Shown: positions 23,399 through 31,992, counted from the stretch's first letter. The stretch is DNA of 35,418 nt from Acidimicrobiia bacterium (GCA_040880805.1 JBBDHW010000067.1:1-35418); one strand, 5' to 3'. Numbers and translations are program-made. Notes: generated by a model from the sequence alone, not told the origin.

Positions 23399-24622
23399 GT
23401 GGACGACAAGGTGGACGACGTCGACATGACGGAGCCGGTACTCGCCGATTCACTCGCGGAACGGTCCATCCACGAGCGGTTCCTGATCGACCGCGCCGCC
23501 CGAGAGTCCGAGATCGTGGCCATGCTCGCGCTGTCGCCGTTCGTGCGGGGCGACGAACCGTGGATGGCGAAGTTCCGCATCGACGCCGAGGTCGCGCCAC
23601 TCGACATCCTTCCCGACGGCACCGAGATCGATCGGTGGGTCGAGACGAGTTGGTCGGTGAGTGCGGCGGCGCGCTGGCGCGAGGTGACGCTCTTCGTCGA
23701 GACGTACTCGGGGGGTGCGCGCGTCACGATCACCGCGCCTACTCGTGAGCTCGTCGAAGAAGCTCGGGCCATTGTCCGCGAGCGAAGCCCGGAACCCGAC
23801 CTGAGCGACGCGGTGCAGGTCGCGTTCTGGCGGTGGGGCGATCATGGCGCGCACGAGACGACGCGCGCGCTCGATACGCCGAGCTGGGCCGAGATCCGGC
23901 CCAACTATTCCGGCACTGCGGGCACGCGGCTCGACGAGCTCATGAAGCTCGAGGCGCCCACCGGCGGAGGGAAGCTCCTGCTGTGGCACGGCGAGCCCGG
24001 CACCGGCAAGACCACTGCCATCCGTTCGCTCATCCGTGAATGGCGCGGGTGGTGCGACCCGCAGTACGTCACGGACCCCGAACGCTTCTTCAACGAGGCG
24101 AACTACATGCTCGACGTGCTGCTCTCGTCCGACCGTCGGGAGATGCGTCCGGGGGTGCGAGGCCTGCCCGGTGGGCTCGGGCCCGGTGGACTCGGGCCCG
24201 GTGGACTCGGGCCCGGTGGACTCGGGCCCGGTAGCGGGATGGTCCCGAGCGACCGCTGGAAGCTCGTGATCGCCGAGGACGCCGACGAGTACGTGCGGAG
24301 TGACGCGCGCCGTCGCGCCGGCGCGTCACTCGGCCGCCTGCTCAACGTTGCCGACGGCATGCTCGGCCAGGGACTCAACACGCTCGTGCTCCTCACGACG
24401 AACGAGGAGATCGCGCGTCTGCATCCGGCCGTGGTGCGCCCGGGCCGGTGCCTGTGCCTCATCGAGTTCGAACGGTTCGACACCGCCGGAGCGCGTGCCT
24501 GGCTCGGCGACGACTCCGTCACCGACGAGCCCACGCTCGCCGAGCTCTACGAGCGCCGCGACAACCCCAACGGCCTCCTTCGCGAGACCGCACCCACGCA
24601 CAGGCCCGCTGGCTACGTCTGA
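23399..24622 (+). CDS. AAA-family ATPase with DUF5925-like N-terminal region
   Basis: The product is 407 residues from GTG 23399 (GAGGGG upstream at 23382-23387; ATG 23426 is an alternative). The first 180 residues resemble the DUF5925 region found before AAA domains in actinobacteria. The ATPase part has Walker A GEPGTGKTT at 198-206, an acidic Walker B LVIAEDADEYV at 289-299, sensor-like VLLTTNEEIARLHPAVVRPGRC, and LIEFERF. Between Walker A and B lies an insert of four PGGLG units encoded by a 15-base tandem repeat. There is no signal peptide. The role is unknown; single-ring AAA proteins of this kind often remodel a partner protein, but no partner is obvious. The next gene starts 25 bases on. 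Confidence 0.85.
   Translation: MDDKVDDVDMTEPVLADSLAERSIHERFLIDRAARESEIVAMLALSPFVRGDEPWMAKFRIDAEVAPLDILPDGTEIDRWVETSWSVSAAARWREVTLFVETYSGGARVTITAPTRELVEEARAIVRERSPEPDLSDAVQVAFWRWGDHGAHETTRALDTPSWAEIRPNYSGTAGTRLDELMKLEAPTGGGKLLLWHGEPGTGKTTAIRSLIREWRGWCDPQYVTDPERFFNEANYMLDVLLSSDRREMRPGVRGLPGGLGPGGLGPGGLGPGGLGPGSGMVPSDRWKLVIAEDADEYVRSDARRRAGASLGRLLNVADGMLGQGLNTLVLLTTNEEIARLHPAVVRPGRCLCLIEFERFDTAGARAWLGDDSVTDEPTLAELYERRDNPNGLLRETAPTHRPAGYV
24167..24226. repeat. 15-base in-frame tandem repeat in the AAA gene
   Basis: Four units of CCCGGTGGACTCGGG (the first has GGGC in place of GGAC) plus a partial fifth. They encode PGGLG repeated four times in a loop between Walker A and Walker B. Confidence 0.95.
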
Positions 24623-24647
24623 GCTCGCCCACAGGAGGTGGGACGTC

Positions 24648-26165
24648 GTGGTGGTGGGGGGCGGACACAACGGGCTCACCTGCGCGGCCTACCTCGCGCG
24701 CGGTGGTCTCTCGGTTCTGGTGCTCGAGCGACGCGCGCAGGTCGGGGGTGCGTGCACGTTGGAGCGGCCGTTCGCCGACCAGCGCTTCGTGATGAGCCCG
24801 TGCGCCTACCTGGTGGGGCTGCTGCACCCGCTCGTCATCGCCGAGCTCGACCTACCCCGCCGCGGCTACCGCACGTTCCCCGTAGACCCCACGCAGTGGA
24901 CGCCATTCGAGGACGGCACCGCGCTCGTCCAGTGGCACGACGAGGCGAAGACGGCGCGTGCCGTCGCCGCGATCGCACCGAACGATGTGGAGGGGTTCCT
25001 TGCGTACGACGCGTTGTTCAGGCGCATCCGGGATCGTCTCCGCAACGGTCCCCGCGGCGACGTGTGGCTCGGTGACTCGCCCGATCGCGCCCAGCTCGAG
25101 GAACTCTTCGTCGACGACGCCGAGGCGCTCGAAGTGGTGCTCGACGCTTCGATCGCCGACGTGGTCGAGCGTCATGTGCGCGACGAACGCCTGCGCATCG
25201 CCCTGCACGGCCAGGGCGTGATCGGCACCTTCGCCGGACCCCGCGATCCCGGAACCGCGTGGATCCACGCCCACCACAGCCTCGGCCTCATCGGCGGCTG
25301 GTCGTTCGTGGAGGGAGGGATCGGCCGGGTGTCGTTCCTCCTCGCCGACGCCGCGCGCGACGCAGGGGCAGTGATCGCCGCGGGTGTACCCGTTGCTGCC
25401 ATCACACCGGGGGAAGGTGTGCAACTCGACGACGGCACGGTCATCGGGGCCAACGTCGTGGTGAGCAACGCCGACCCGGTCCGCACTCTCGCGTTGCTCC
25501 GCGCCGCGGGCGCGGGCGAGCCGACCTTCTCGCGGGCGGTCGATCGCTGGCGCATCACCAGCCCGGTGATCAAGCTGAATTGTGCGCTCTCACGCCTGCC
25601 GACGTTTCCTGCCGCCAACGGTGATCCCACGGTGTTCCGCGCGCAGATCGAGATCGCGCGCAGCATCGACGAGACGCAGGCGGCATACACCGCAGCCCGC
25701 CGCGGCGAGCCGGCGCCCGAGTGGTGCGAGCTCTACTTCCAGACCGCGTACGACTCGACGGTCGCGCCGTTCGGCCACCACACGATGAGTGTGTTCGCCC
25801 AGTTCGTGCCCTACCAGTTCGCGTCGGATACCTGGGAGAACCGGCGTGACGAGATCGGCGACGCGACCCTCGCGGCGATCGCGCGCTTCGCGCCCGACGT
25901 GGCCGACTGCATCGTCGACCGGCAGGTGCTCGGCCCACCCGACGTGGAGGAGCGGATCGGCCTCACCGGTGGACACATCTTTCAGGGCGAGTGCCTGCCC
26001 GACCAGATGTGGGACCGACGGTTCGCTGCGCGCACGCCGGTACCCGGCGTCTATCTGTGCGGCGCGGCCACACATCCGGGCGGCTCGGTGATGGGCGTGA
26101 ACGGCCGCAACGCCGCCGCCGCGGTGCTGGCCGACCGAGCCCGGCTCGCAGCCGTTCGCTCCTAA
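24648..26165 (+). CDS. FAD-dependent oxidoreductase, phytoene desaturase/PYROXD2-like
   Basis: The start is taken as GTG 24648, with a perfect AGGAGG nine bases upstream (24633-24638). It gives 505 residues beginning inside the dinucleotide fold (VVVGGGHNGLTCAAYLARGG). The frame is open further upstream but overlaps the AAA gene. After the Rossmann motif come VLERRAQVGGACTLE, the central substrate domain, a second FAD contact GVYLCGAATHPGGSVMGVNGRNAAAAVL near the C-terminus, typical of PYROXD2 and CrtI-like proteins. The substrate is unknown. The last residues (ARLAAVRS) are encoded by half a copy of the REP-like repeat. The stop overlaps by four bases the stop of the convergent acetoacetyl-CoA synthetase gene. 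Confidence 0.88.
   Translation: MVVGGGHNGLTCAAYLARGGLSVLVLERRAQVGGACTLERPFADQRFVMSPCAYLVGLLHPLVIAELDLPRRGYRTFPVDPTQWTPFEDGTALVQWHDEAKTARAVAAIAPNDVEGFLAYDALFRRIRDRLRNGPRGDVWLGDSPDRAQLEELFVDDAEALEVVLDASIADVVERHVRDERLRIALHGQGVIGTFAGPRDPGTAWIHAHHSLGLIGGWSFVEGGIGRVSFLLADAARDAGAVIAAGVPVAAITPGEGVQLDDGTVIGANVVVSNADPVRTLALLRAAGAGEPTFSRAVDRWRITSPVIKLNCALSRLPTFPAANGDPTVFRAQIEIARSIDETQAAYTAARRGEPAPEWCELYFQTAYDSTVAPFGHHTMSVFAQFVPYQFASDTWENRRDEIGDATLAAIARFAPDVADCIVDRQVLGPPDVEERIGLTGGHIFQGECLPDQMWDRRFAARTPVPGVYLCGAATHPGGSVMGVNGRNAAAAVLADRARLAAVRS
26140..26161. repeat. Half copy of the REP-like repeat inside the flavoprotein gene
   Basis: CCCGGCTCGCAGCCGTTCGCTC matches one half of the repeat (inverted orientation, as at 23236-23281) with one mismatch over 22 bases. 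It supplies the last seven codons of the oxidoreductase gene. Confidence 0.65.
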
Positions 26166-28144
26166 CAGGCCAGCTCGGGGAGCGCCACGATGGCTTCTAT
26201 CGCCTCCGGGTTCGCGAGCGCGTCCGTGTTCCGGACCGGGCGCCCGTGCACCGCGTCGGCCACCGCGAGCTCGACGAGCTTGTTGCTCCGCGTGCGCGGA
26301 AGGTCGTCGACCTGCGCGATCACCGCGGGCACATGCCGCGGCGAGCACTCGCGGCGGATCCGCGAACGGATCTCTGCTTTCAGCTCGTCGGTGAGCGTTG
26401 CGCCGTCGACGAGCCGGACCAGGAGCACGATCCGCACGTCGCCGTTCCACTCCTGGCCGAACGCGAGTGACTCCAACACCTCGGGTATGGACTCGGCGAC
26501 CCGGTAGATCTCGGCGGTGCCGATCCGCACCCCGCCGGGGTTGAGCGTCGCGTCGCTGCGCCCGTGGATCACCATGCCGCCCTGCACCGTCCACGACGCG
26601 AAGTCACCGTGCGCCCACACCTCGGGGAACCGTGCGTAGTACGCCGCGTGGTAGCTCGAGCCGGCTCCGTACCCGAACGGTAGACCGGTGGCGTCGCCCC
26701 AGAAGCCGAGCGGCATCGACGGGAACGGTGCGCGGCACACCAGCTCGCCGGGGATACCGGGCGACTCGCGCAGTGACGACCCGTCGTCGGCCGCAGCGTC
26801 CACCGCCATGCCGAGCGCGGGCCGCTGGATCTCGCCCGCGTACACCGGTCCGGTGGGATCGCCGCCCACGAGGCAGCCGCACAGGTCGGTGCCACCCGCG
26901 ATCGACGCGAGGTGCACGTCGCGCTTGACCCGCTCGTAGATCACGCGGAAGCCGTCGGGCGAGAGCGGCGAACCGGTCGAGCAGATCGTGCGAAGTTCGT
27001 CGAGCCTGTGCGTGGTGATCGGCTCGATGCCAGCCTTGCCGATCGAGTCGATGAACTTCGCCGAGACTCCGAGCAGCGTGAGCTGCTCAGTGTCGGCGAC
27101 GTCGAACAACACGTTCGGCCCGGGGTGGAACGGCGACCCGTCGTAGAGCACCGCGGTCGCGCCCGACGCGAGCGTGGACACGAGCCAGTTCCACATCATC
27201 CAGCCGGTCGTCGTGAAGTACATCACCCGGTCACCCGCGCGGATGTCGCAGTGGAGCTGGTGCTCCTTCACGTGCTGGAGCAAGACGCCGCCGGCGCGGT
27301 GCACGATGCACTTCGGCACGCCGGTGGTGCCCGACGAATAGAGCACGTACCACGGGTGGTCGAACGCGAACCGTTCGGGCGCGAGGGGAGTGCCGCGATG
27401 CGGTGCGAGGAACGCGTCCCACCCGATCGTGCCGGCCGGCTCCGTGCCCGAACGGGAAGCGGTCGCATCGCCCACCACCACCGTCGCGCGCAGTGTGGGG
27501 AGCCCGGCCCGGATATCTGCGAGTCGCTCGAGACAGTCGAAGTGCTTGCCGCCGTAGGGGTAGCCGTCAGCTGCGAACAGCACGACGGGCTCGATCTGCC
27601 CGAACCGGTCGAGCACACCGTGCGCACCGAAGTCGGGCGAGGTCGACGAGTACACGGCACCGATCGACGTGGCGCCGAGCATCACGACGACGGCCTCGAT
27701 CGAGTTCGGCAGCCACGCCACCACGCGGTCGCCGGGCTGCACGCCGAGCGAGCGGAGCGCGGTGGCCATCGCGCCCGCGTCGGCGCGCAGTTCCTGCCAG
27801 GAGCGCGACCTGCGCGCTCCGCTCTCGTCGACCGCGACCAAGGCCTCGGAAGCCGGATCGACGCCGGCGTGCGGCGACAGGAAATTCTCGGCGACCGAGA
27901 GGCGCGCGTCGGGGAAGAAGCGCGTGTCCCAGAAGTGTTCGCCGCGCTCGATCACCCGCGCGCCGGGTTCGCCCACGACCCCGCAGTCGTCCCACACCAG
28001 ACGCCAGAACTCCTCGGGCTGCTGGATCGACCACATGTGCAGCGCGTCGTAGTCCGGGGCACCGGCACGCCGTCGGAAGCTCGCGAGCCGTGTCGCTTCG
28101 GCGCGCGCGGCCGAGGGCTCCCAGAGCAGTGCGTCGGCGCGCAT
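26162..28144 (-). CDS. Acetoacetate--CoA ligase (acetoacetyl-CoA synthetase)
   Basis: This activates acetoacetate to acetoacetyl-CoA with ATP. The product is 660 residues, the usual length of the family. The N-terminal linker domain (YDALHMWSIQQPEEFWRLVWDDCGVVGEPG) is typical. The AMP-binding signature is YVLYSSGTTGVPKCIVH near 275, then YFTTTGWMMWNWL, GGTDLCGCLVGGDPTGPVYAGEIQ, and GRSDATLNPGGVRIGTAEIYR near 555; the catalytic Lys lies in RTRSNKLVE near 625. Acetoacetate is inferred from these family features; a related short acyl acid is possible. The ATG at 28144 shares one base (TGATG) with the stop of the CoxL-type remnant, so the two were once an operon. It is convergent with the flavoprotein gene. 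Confidence 0.93.
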   Translation of the reverse strand: MRADALLWEPSAARAEATRLASFRRRAGAPDYDALHMWSIQQPEEFWRLVWDDCGVVGEPGARVIERGEHFWDTRFFPDARLSVAENFLSPHAGVDPASEALVAVDESGARRSRSWQELRADAGAMATALRSLGVQPGDRVVAWLPNSIEAVVVMLGATSIGAVYSSTSPDFGAHGVLDRFGQIEPVVLFAADGYPYGGKHFDCLERLADIRAGLPTLRATVVVGDATASRSGTEPAGTIGWDAFLAPHRGTPLAPERFAFDHPWYVLYSSGTTGVPKCIVHRAGGVLLQHVKEHQLHCDIRAGDRVMYFTTTGWMMWNWLVSTLASGATAVLYDGSPFHPGPNVLFDVADTEQLTLLGVSAKFIDSIGKAGIEPITTHRLDELRTICSTGSPLSPDGFRVIYERVKRDVHLASIAGGTDLCGCLVGGDPTGPVYAGEIQRPALGMAVDAAADDGSSLRESPGIPGELVCRAPFPSMPLGFWGDATGLPFGYGAGSSYHAAYYARFPEVWAHGDFASWTVQGGMVIHGRSDATLNPGGVRIGTAEIYRVAESIPEVLESLAFGQEWNGDVRIVLLVRLVDGATLTDELKAEIRSRIRRECSPRHVPAVIAQVDDLPRTRSNKLVELAVADAVHGRPVRNTDALANPEAIEAIVALPELAC

Positions 28145-28574
28145 CAGCGGTGAATCAGCTCGAGGATGCGGTCGGGTGGGAGATACTTCTGCGTGACGGT
28201 CACGCCGAACGGAGCGAGGGCGTCCTCGATCGCGTTCGACAGCGCGGCGGGTGCTCCGATCGCGCCGGTCTCGCCGAGCTCGCGGAAGTCGATCGGGCCC
28301 GGCGGTGGAGACTCGAGGTGCTCGATCTCGATCATGGGCACCTCGGCGGCGGTCGGCAGCAAGCAAGATCCCACGCCCACGACGGCACTCCGCGTGCGTG
28401 GACGGAACCGTTGGAAAGCTCCACGTCGCGCGGATCGAGCTCGTGCTGCTCGGCAAAGGTGTCGACGATCCGCTCGCGCAGCGCGGCCACCGCGCCGACG
28501 ACCGCGCCGCTCGCGAGCGTCGCAGCCCGGCTGCCGCCGGTGCCGACCAGCTTTGTGTCCGCGGCGTCGTTCAC
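28144..28574 (-). pseudogene. Remnant of a molybdopterin-binding dehydrogenase large subunit (CoxL/XdhA-like)
   Basis: Two pieces in different frames match this family. 28574-28332 reads VGTGGSRAATLASGAVVGAVAALRERI...DPRDVELSNGSVHARGVPSW, the Mo-cofactor domain. 28380-28144 reads CLLPTAAEVPMIEIEHLESPPPGP...ELGETGAIGAPAALSNAIEDAL, the extreme C-terminus. In an intact subunit roughly 200 residues separate these parts; here they are joined near 28370-28385, so an internal deletion has occurred. The N-terminal several hundred residues are also gone: the frame is cut at the stop of the permease gene (28571-28573). No small FAD or iron-sulfur subunit genes are present. The gene is almost certainly dead. 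Confidence 0.8.
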
Positions 28575-31018
28575 TCAGTGCGAAGTATGCGCGCGGGCCG
28601 GACTCGCTGTGCGACTCGCGCCGGGATCGCCGCCGCGAGGATCCCGACCAGGAGCGCGAGGGCGCTGATCGCGAGGATCAGCAAGAAGGGTGTCGAGGGC
28701 TCGGGCACGACGTCGAGGCCCCGGGCAAACACGCCCCAGAGCCATCGTCCGGCGATGATGCCGACCGGCACTCCCACCAGCAGGCCGACCGCGACGGTGA
28801 CGCTCGCCTGCCAGCGCACCGTCGCCGCCAACTGGCGCCGGGTGAACCCGAGTGTCTTGAGCAGCGCCAGGTCGTGCCGGCGGCGGCGGACCGACGATCC
28901 GAGCGTGAGCGCCAGCGACGCCAACGCCGCGAACACGAGTGCGCCGGCGAGGATTGTGGGAGAAGACCCGATATCGCTGGCGTTGACAATCTCGGCCGGA
29001 CGCTGCGCGCGTACGACGACGATCTCCCCGGTGGTCTCGGCGATGTTCGGTGCCACTCGCCGCAGATGCGCGAGCGCCGTCGCGTGATCGACTCCGTCGC
29101 GGAACCGTACGAAGATCACGTTGGGCCCGACCGCGCCGGCGGAAACCGAGCGCGCGTAACCGGGCACGAGCGTGGAGTCGACCATTGCTCCCACGCCGAG
29201 GGACGTATACGCGCCGTGTACGGTGCCGATCGTGGGGAGGGTCGCGGTACCGACGATGCGAAGCTTCTTCGCGGTCGTGCCGTCGCCGATGATCAGCGTG
29301 TCACCGATGTGCTTGTGGAGCTGACGGAGTGTCTCCGAGCCGAGCACGACGTCGCGCGCGGACTCGATCGTACGGCCCGTGAGGATGGGTGGGTGCACGC
29401 TCGTTCCCGGCGTCATACCGAGGAGTGGCACGTTGGTACCGTCGAGCGTGTCGGTCCCGAAGAACGCGCCGGCCCACGCGTCGACGTTCGGATCACGGTC
29501 GAGCAGCTTGTGCGCGACGTCCTCGCGTGCCTGCCCGTACCCAGCACTGTCGACGAGCGTGGCATCCCAAGCCCAGCCGAACAGGCGCGGCTGGTCGACC
29601 AGCGCGTTGAGGCTGCTCCCGAACGTCGTCGCAGCCACGAGCGCGAGGACTGCGATGGCAACGCCGAGCATCACCGACCGGACGGGTACCGCGGTGCGGC
29701 CGCGCCCCGGTTCCATGGCCAGTCGCAAGCCGGCGACGCCCGCGGGTGAGAGGCCCGCTCCCTGCGCGGCCGCGACGAGCTTCGACGGGCGCGCGGTGGG
29801 TTCCTGTTCGGTGAGGCGGTGGGGAACAACCCGCCACGCGGTGAACCCGACGACGGTACCGAGCACCCCGCAGAGCAGGAGCGCGCCGAGACCGAGCACC
29901 GTCCAGTCGGCGTCGAGGCCGGGTGCGACCTCCCCCGCGCGCACCTTCCCGATCGGCATGAATGGCGATGCGGCAACGGCCAGGACAATGGCGAGCGCTG
30001 CGCCGGCGAGCACCGCGACGAGGGGGCCGGTGGCGGCCGCGACGCTCGACGCGCCGGGCGCCGCACCCATGGCGCGGAGCACCGCGCGCTCCTCGCGTTC
30101 TGAGCGCAGCTGACGGCTGAGCCCCAGCCCGACGAGCACGAGACATGCGAAGAACGCGATGGCCCCGAACAGAGTGAGCGCGATGGAAAGGGGTCGCACG
30201 GCCTGCTGCGTATGGAACGTCGTGACGGATGTGACGCGGAAGAACTGCGGATTGCCCGCATCGAGGATGCGCAGGTAACGCTGTTTCACCGCGTCGACGT
30301 CGGCGTCGCCGCGCTTCAGCACGAGTCCCTGCCACTCGTATTGCACGTAGGGGAGCGCCTTCCGCGTGTACGCAGGCGTGAAGAGGACCAGCGGTGAGCG
30401 GTCGGTGTCGTCTTGCACGACCTCTTCGGGGAACAGCCCGATGCCGACGACCGTCGCGGTCATGCGGAGCTTCGGAGCCGTCGGGTTCTGGAAGAAGTCC
30501 TGGCTGATCTCGTTCGGGTCCCACGTGCCGAGGTCGAGCTTCTGGCCGACCCGGTAGCCGAACCTCTTCGCGGCGGTCTCGTTCACCGCGATCTCGTCGA
30601 TGCGCTTCGGATCCGGCAGCCGACCGTGCGTGGGTGTGAAGCGGTCCTGGTCGAAGAATCGTCCGTCGAGGCTGGCGAGCGCCTCGAAGTCCTCAGAGAA
30701 CACGGGCTTCCCGCGTACCAACCGTCCGACCACGGGAGCGACATACACCCGCGACTGAACGACTTCTGGGAACGACGCGATGGTCGCGACGGTCTTGGCG
30801 TCGTACGTGCCGGTGTCGACCGCCATCGTCGACGCGTTCGCTTCGCGCAGGAACCGCGGATACGCCGACTGCGTGCGCCGCGCGCCCGCGAGTGCGAAGA
30901 GGCTCAGCCCTCCCGTGACCCCGAGGAGGGTCACGATGCCGAGGTAGCTCCGCCAGCGGTTGCGGAACGTCGCGCGGAACCAGTAGGCGGCGAAGCTCAC
31001 CAGCCCACCAGAGCGCAT
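28571..31018 (-). CDS. ABC transporter permease, FtsX/LolC type
   Basis: The product is 815 residues. An N-terminal membrane helix (YLGIVTLLGVTGGLSLFALAGA) is followed by a large periplasmic MacB-like domain, a first block of three helices (SIALTLFGAIAFFACLVLVGLGL, LVAVLAGAALAIVLAVAAS, LGLGALLLCGVLGTVVGFTAW), a second N-terminal-like helix and outer domain, and a second FtsX block near the end (ILAGALVFAALASLALTL, RRRRHDLALLKTLGFTRRQL, PFLLILAISALALLVGILAAAIP). This duplicated layout is usual for actinobacterial FtsX permeases. Start ATG 31018; an in-frame GTG about 18 bases in is an alternative. The ATPase partner that normally sits next to it is absent. The substrate is unknown. Confidence 0.9.
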   Translation of the reverse strand: MRSGGLVSFAAYWFRATFRNRWRSYLGIVTLLGVTGGLSLFALAGARRTQSAYPRFLREANASTMAVDTGTYDAKTVATIASFPEVVQSRVYVAPVVGRLVRGKPVFSEDFEALASLDGRFFDQDRFTPTHGRLPDPKRIDEIAVNETAAKRFGYRVGQKLDLGTWDPNEISQDFFQNPTAPKLRMTATVVGIGLFPEEVVQDDTDRSPLVLFTPAYTRKALPYVQYEWQGLVLKRGDADVDAVKQRYLRILDAGNPQFFRVTSVTTFHTQQAVRPLSIALTLFGAIAFFACLVLVGLGLSRQLRSEREERAVLRAMGAAPGASSVAAATGPLVAVLAGAALAIVLAVAASPFMPIGKVRAGEVAPGLDADWTVLGLGALLLCGVLGTVVGFTAWRVVPHRLTEQEPTARPSKLVAAAQGAGLSPAGVAGLRLAMEPGRGRTAVPVRSVMLGVAIAVLALVAATTFGSSLNALVDQPRLFGWAWDATLVDSAGYGQAREDVAHKLLDRDPNVDAWAGAFFGTDTLDGTNVPLLGMTPGTSVHPPILTGRTIESARDVVLGSETLRQLHKHIGDTLIIGDGTTAKKLRIVGTATLPTIGTVHGAYTSLGVGAMVDSTLVPGYARSVSAGAVGPNVIFVRFRDGVDHATALAHLRRVAPNIAETTGEIVVVRAQRPAEIVNASDIGSSPTILAGALVFAALASLALTLGSSVRRRRHDLALLKTLGFTRRQLAATVRWQASVTVAVGLLVGVPVGIIAGRWLWGVFARGLDVVPEPSTPFLLILAISALALLVGILAAAIPARVAQRVRPARILRTE

Positions 31019-31081
31019 CCCGCCAGGTCGGTGAAGGGCACCAGCCCCGTCAACCGGGTGATGCCAGCATCCCGGTGGGTC

Positions 31082-31927
31082 TCACAGCCACTGCCCCTCG
31101 AGCTCCGACAGGTCGAACGAGCCGGCCTGCGCCGGCAGGACGTAGTTGTTGAGCCGCTCGGGCTTCCAGATGCTGGTGAGCCCGCGTGCGTTCCGGCCGA
31201 TGCCGCCCGTGCGGGCGAGCCGCATCGCCTGATCGTGCGCGCCGCGGCTCAGCGCGGACTCTGCCACCTCCACGCTCTCCCACGCGGAGAACGTCCAGTT
31301 GCGCTTGCCGACCGTCGCGAAGCACGTGCCGAGGTACCCGGGGTTGTCGAGGAGCTCCACGACGATCTTTTCGGTTGCGTCGCTGAGCGCGCCGGCGTCC
31401 TCGGGCTCGACCTCGATCCACGTGACGGTGAACGCACCCGGGATCGTGTCGCGGCCCGTGTCCACCCGGATGCCCAGCCCGAACTTGAGGAACGGGTCCA
31501 TGTCGGCCGGACTGAGGTGCACTTGCAGGCCGAGCTGCGTGAGCATCAGCCCAGTGTCGAAGTAGCCGACCACCGTGCTGATCCGATCCGCGTCGGGGTC
31601 GTAGGTGAGGAAGTCGGCTCCCGGGAGGTCGACCGTGCCGCCGGTCGCCGGGCCAATCGGCATCGAGCCGGTGTTGGTGCCCTGCATGCGCCACTCCGCC
31701 GCCGCCGACGTGGCGCTCGTGGGCGCGACGGTCCCGAGCTCGAAGTGCAGATCGGGAAAGCCGCCGACGAGCCCGTTGACGTTCGCCGCGAGCGCGTCGC
31801 CGCGGAGCGGACCGCCGGTGGTCGGGTCCTCGTAGGTGCCGTCGTCGGTGAGCGCGGCGACGACGCCGTCGCCGTCGTGCGCGTTCCAGGCGGCGAAGTA
31901 GCGATCGAGCGCATCAGCAATGGCCAT
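31082..31927 (-). CDS. SnoaL-like domain protein with C-terminal ABM/dimeric-barrel-like domain
   Basis: The product is 281 residues from ATG 31927, with GGAAGGAGG six bases upstream. The first about 130 residues are SnoaL/NTF2-like (ADALDRYFAAWNAHDGDGVVAALTDDGTYEDPTTGGPLRG, then FPDLHFEL and AEWRMQGTNTGSMPIGPATGGTVDLPGADFLTYD...DRISTVVGYFDTG). The second half (TVTWIEVEPEDAGALSDATEKIVVELLDNPGYLGTCFATVGKRNWTFSAWESVEVAESAL) looks like an antibiotic-biosynthesis-monooxygenase or dimeric alpha-beta barrel domain. The fold pair suggests binding of a small hydrophobic compound; the reaction is unknown. It is divergent from pyrR and followed on the same strand by the permease after 63 bases without any gene. 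Confidence 0.8.
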   Translation of the reverse strand: MAIADALDRYFAAWNAHDGDGVVAALTDDGTYEDPTTGGPLRGDALAANVNGLVGGFPDLHFELGTVAPTSATSAAAEWRMQGTNTGSMPIGPATGGTVDLPGADFLTYDPDADRISTVVGYFDTGLMLTQLGLQVHLSPADMDPFLKFGLGIRVDTGRDTIPGAFTVTWIEVEPEDAGALSDATEKIVVELLDNPGYLGTCFATVGKRNWTFSAWESVEVAESALSRGAHDQAMRLARTGGIGRNARGLTSIWKPERLNNYVLPAQAGSFDLSELEGQWL

Positions 31928-31986
31928 GAGCGCCTCCTTCCTCGGTGCGGGCGCGTTGATGCTCCCATAGAGGCCTCGGCTGCGGG

Positions 31987-31992
31987 TAACCT
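31987..31992 (+). promoter_or_regulatory. -10 box of the pyr operon
   Basis: TAACCT fits TANNNT. Transcription would start near 31999, so the RNA would begin with the PyrR-binding hairpin at 32001. No -35 box is clear. Confidence 0.45.

Noticed and set aside
24167-24226. Possible CRISPR array at the tandem repeats
   Set aside because: The units are 15 bases without spacers and are in frame with a gene; the other two tandem repeats also lack spacers.
24300-24647. Longer N-terminus for the flavoprotein
   Set aside because: It would overlap the AAA gene by over 300 bases; a perfect ribosome binding site supports GTG 24648.
26912-28153. Plus-strand reading frame opposite the acetoacetyl-CoA synthetase
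   Set aside because: The minus-strand gene has full family signatures; the plus-strand product has none.
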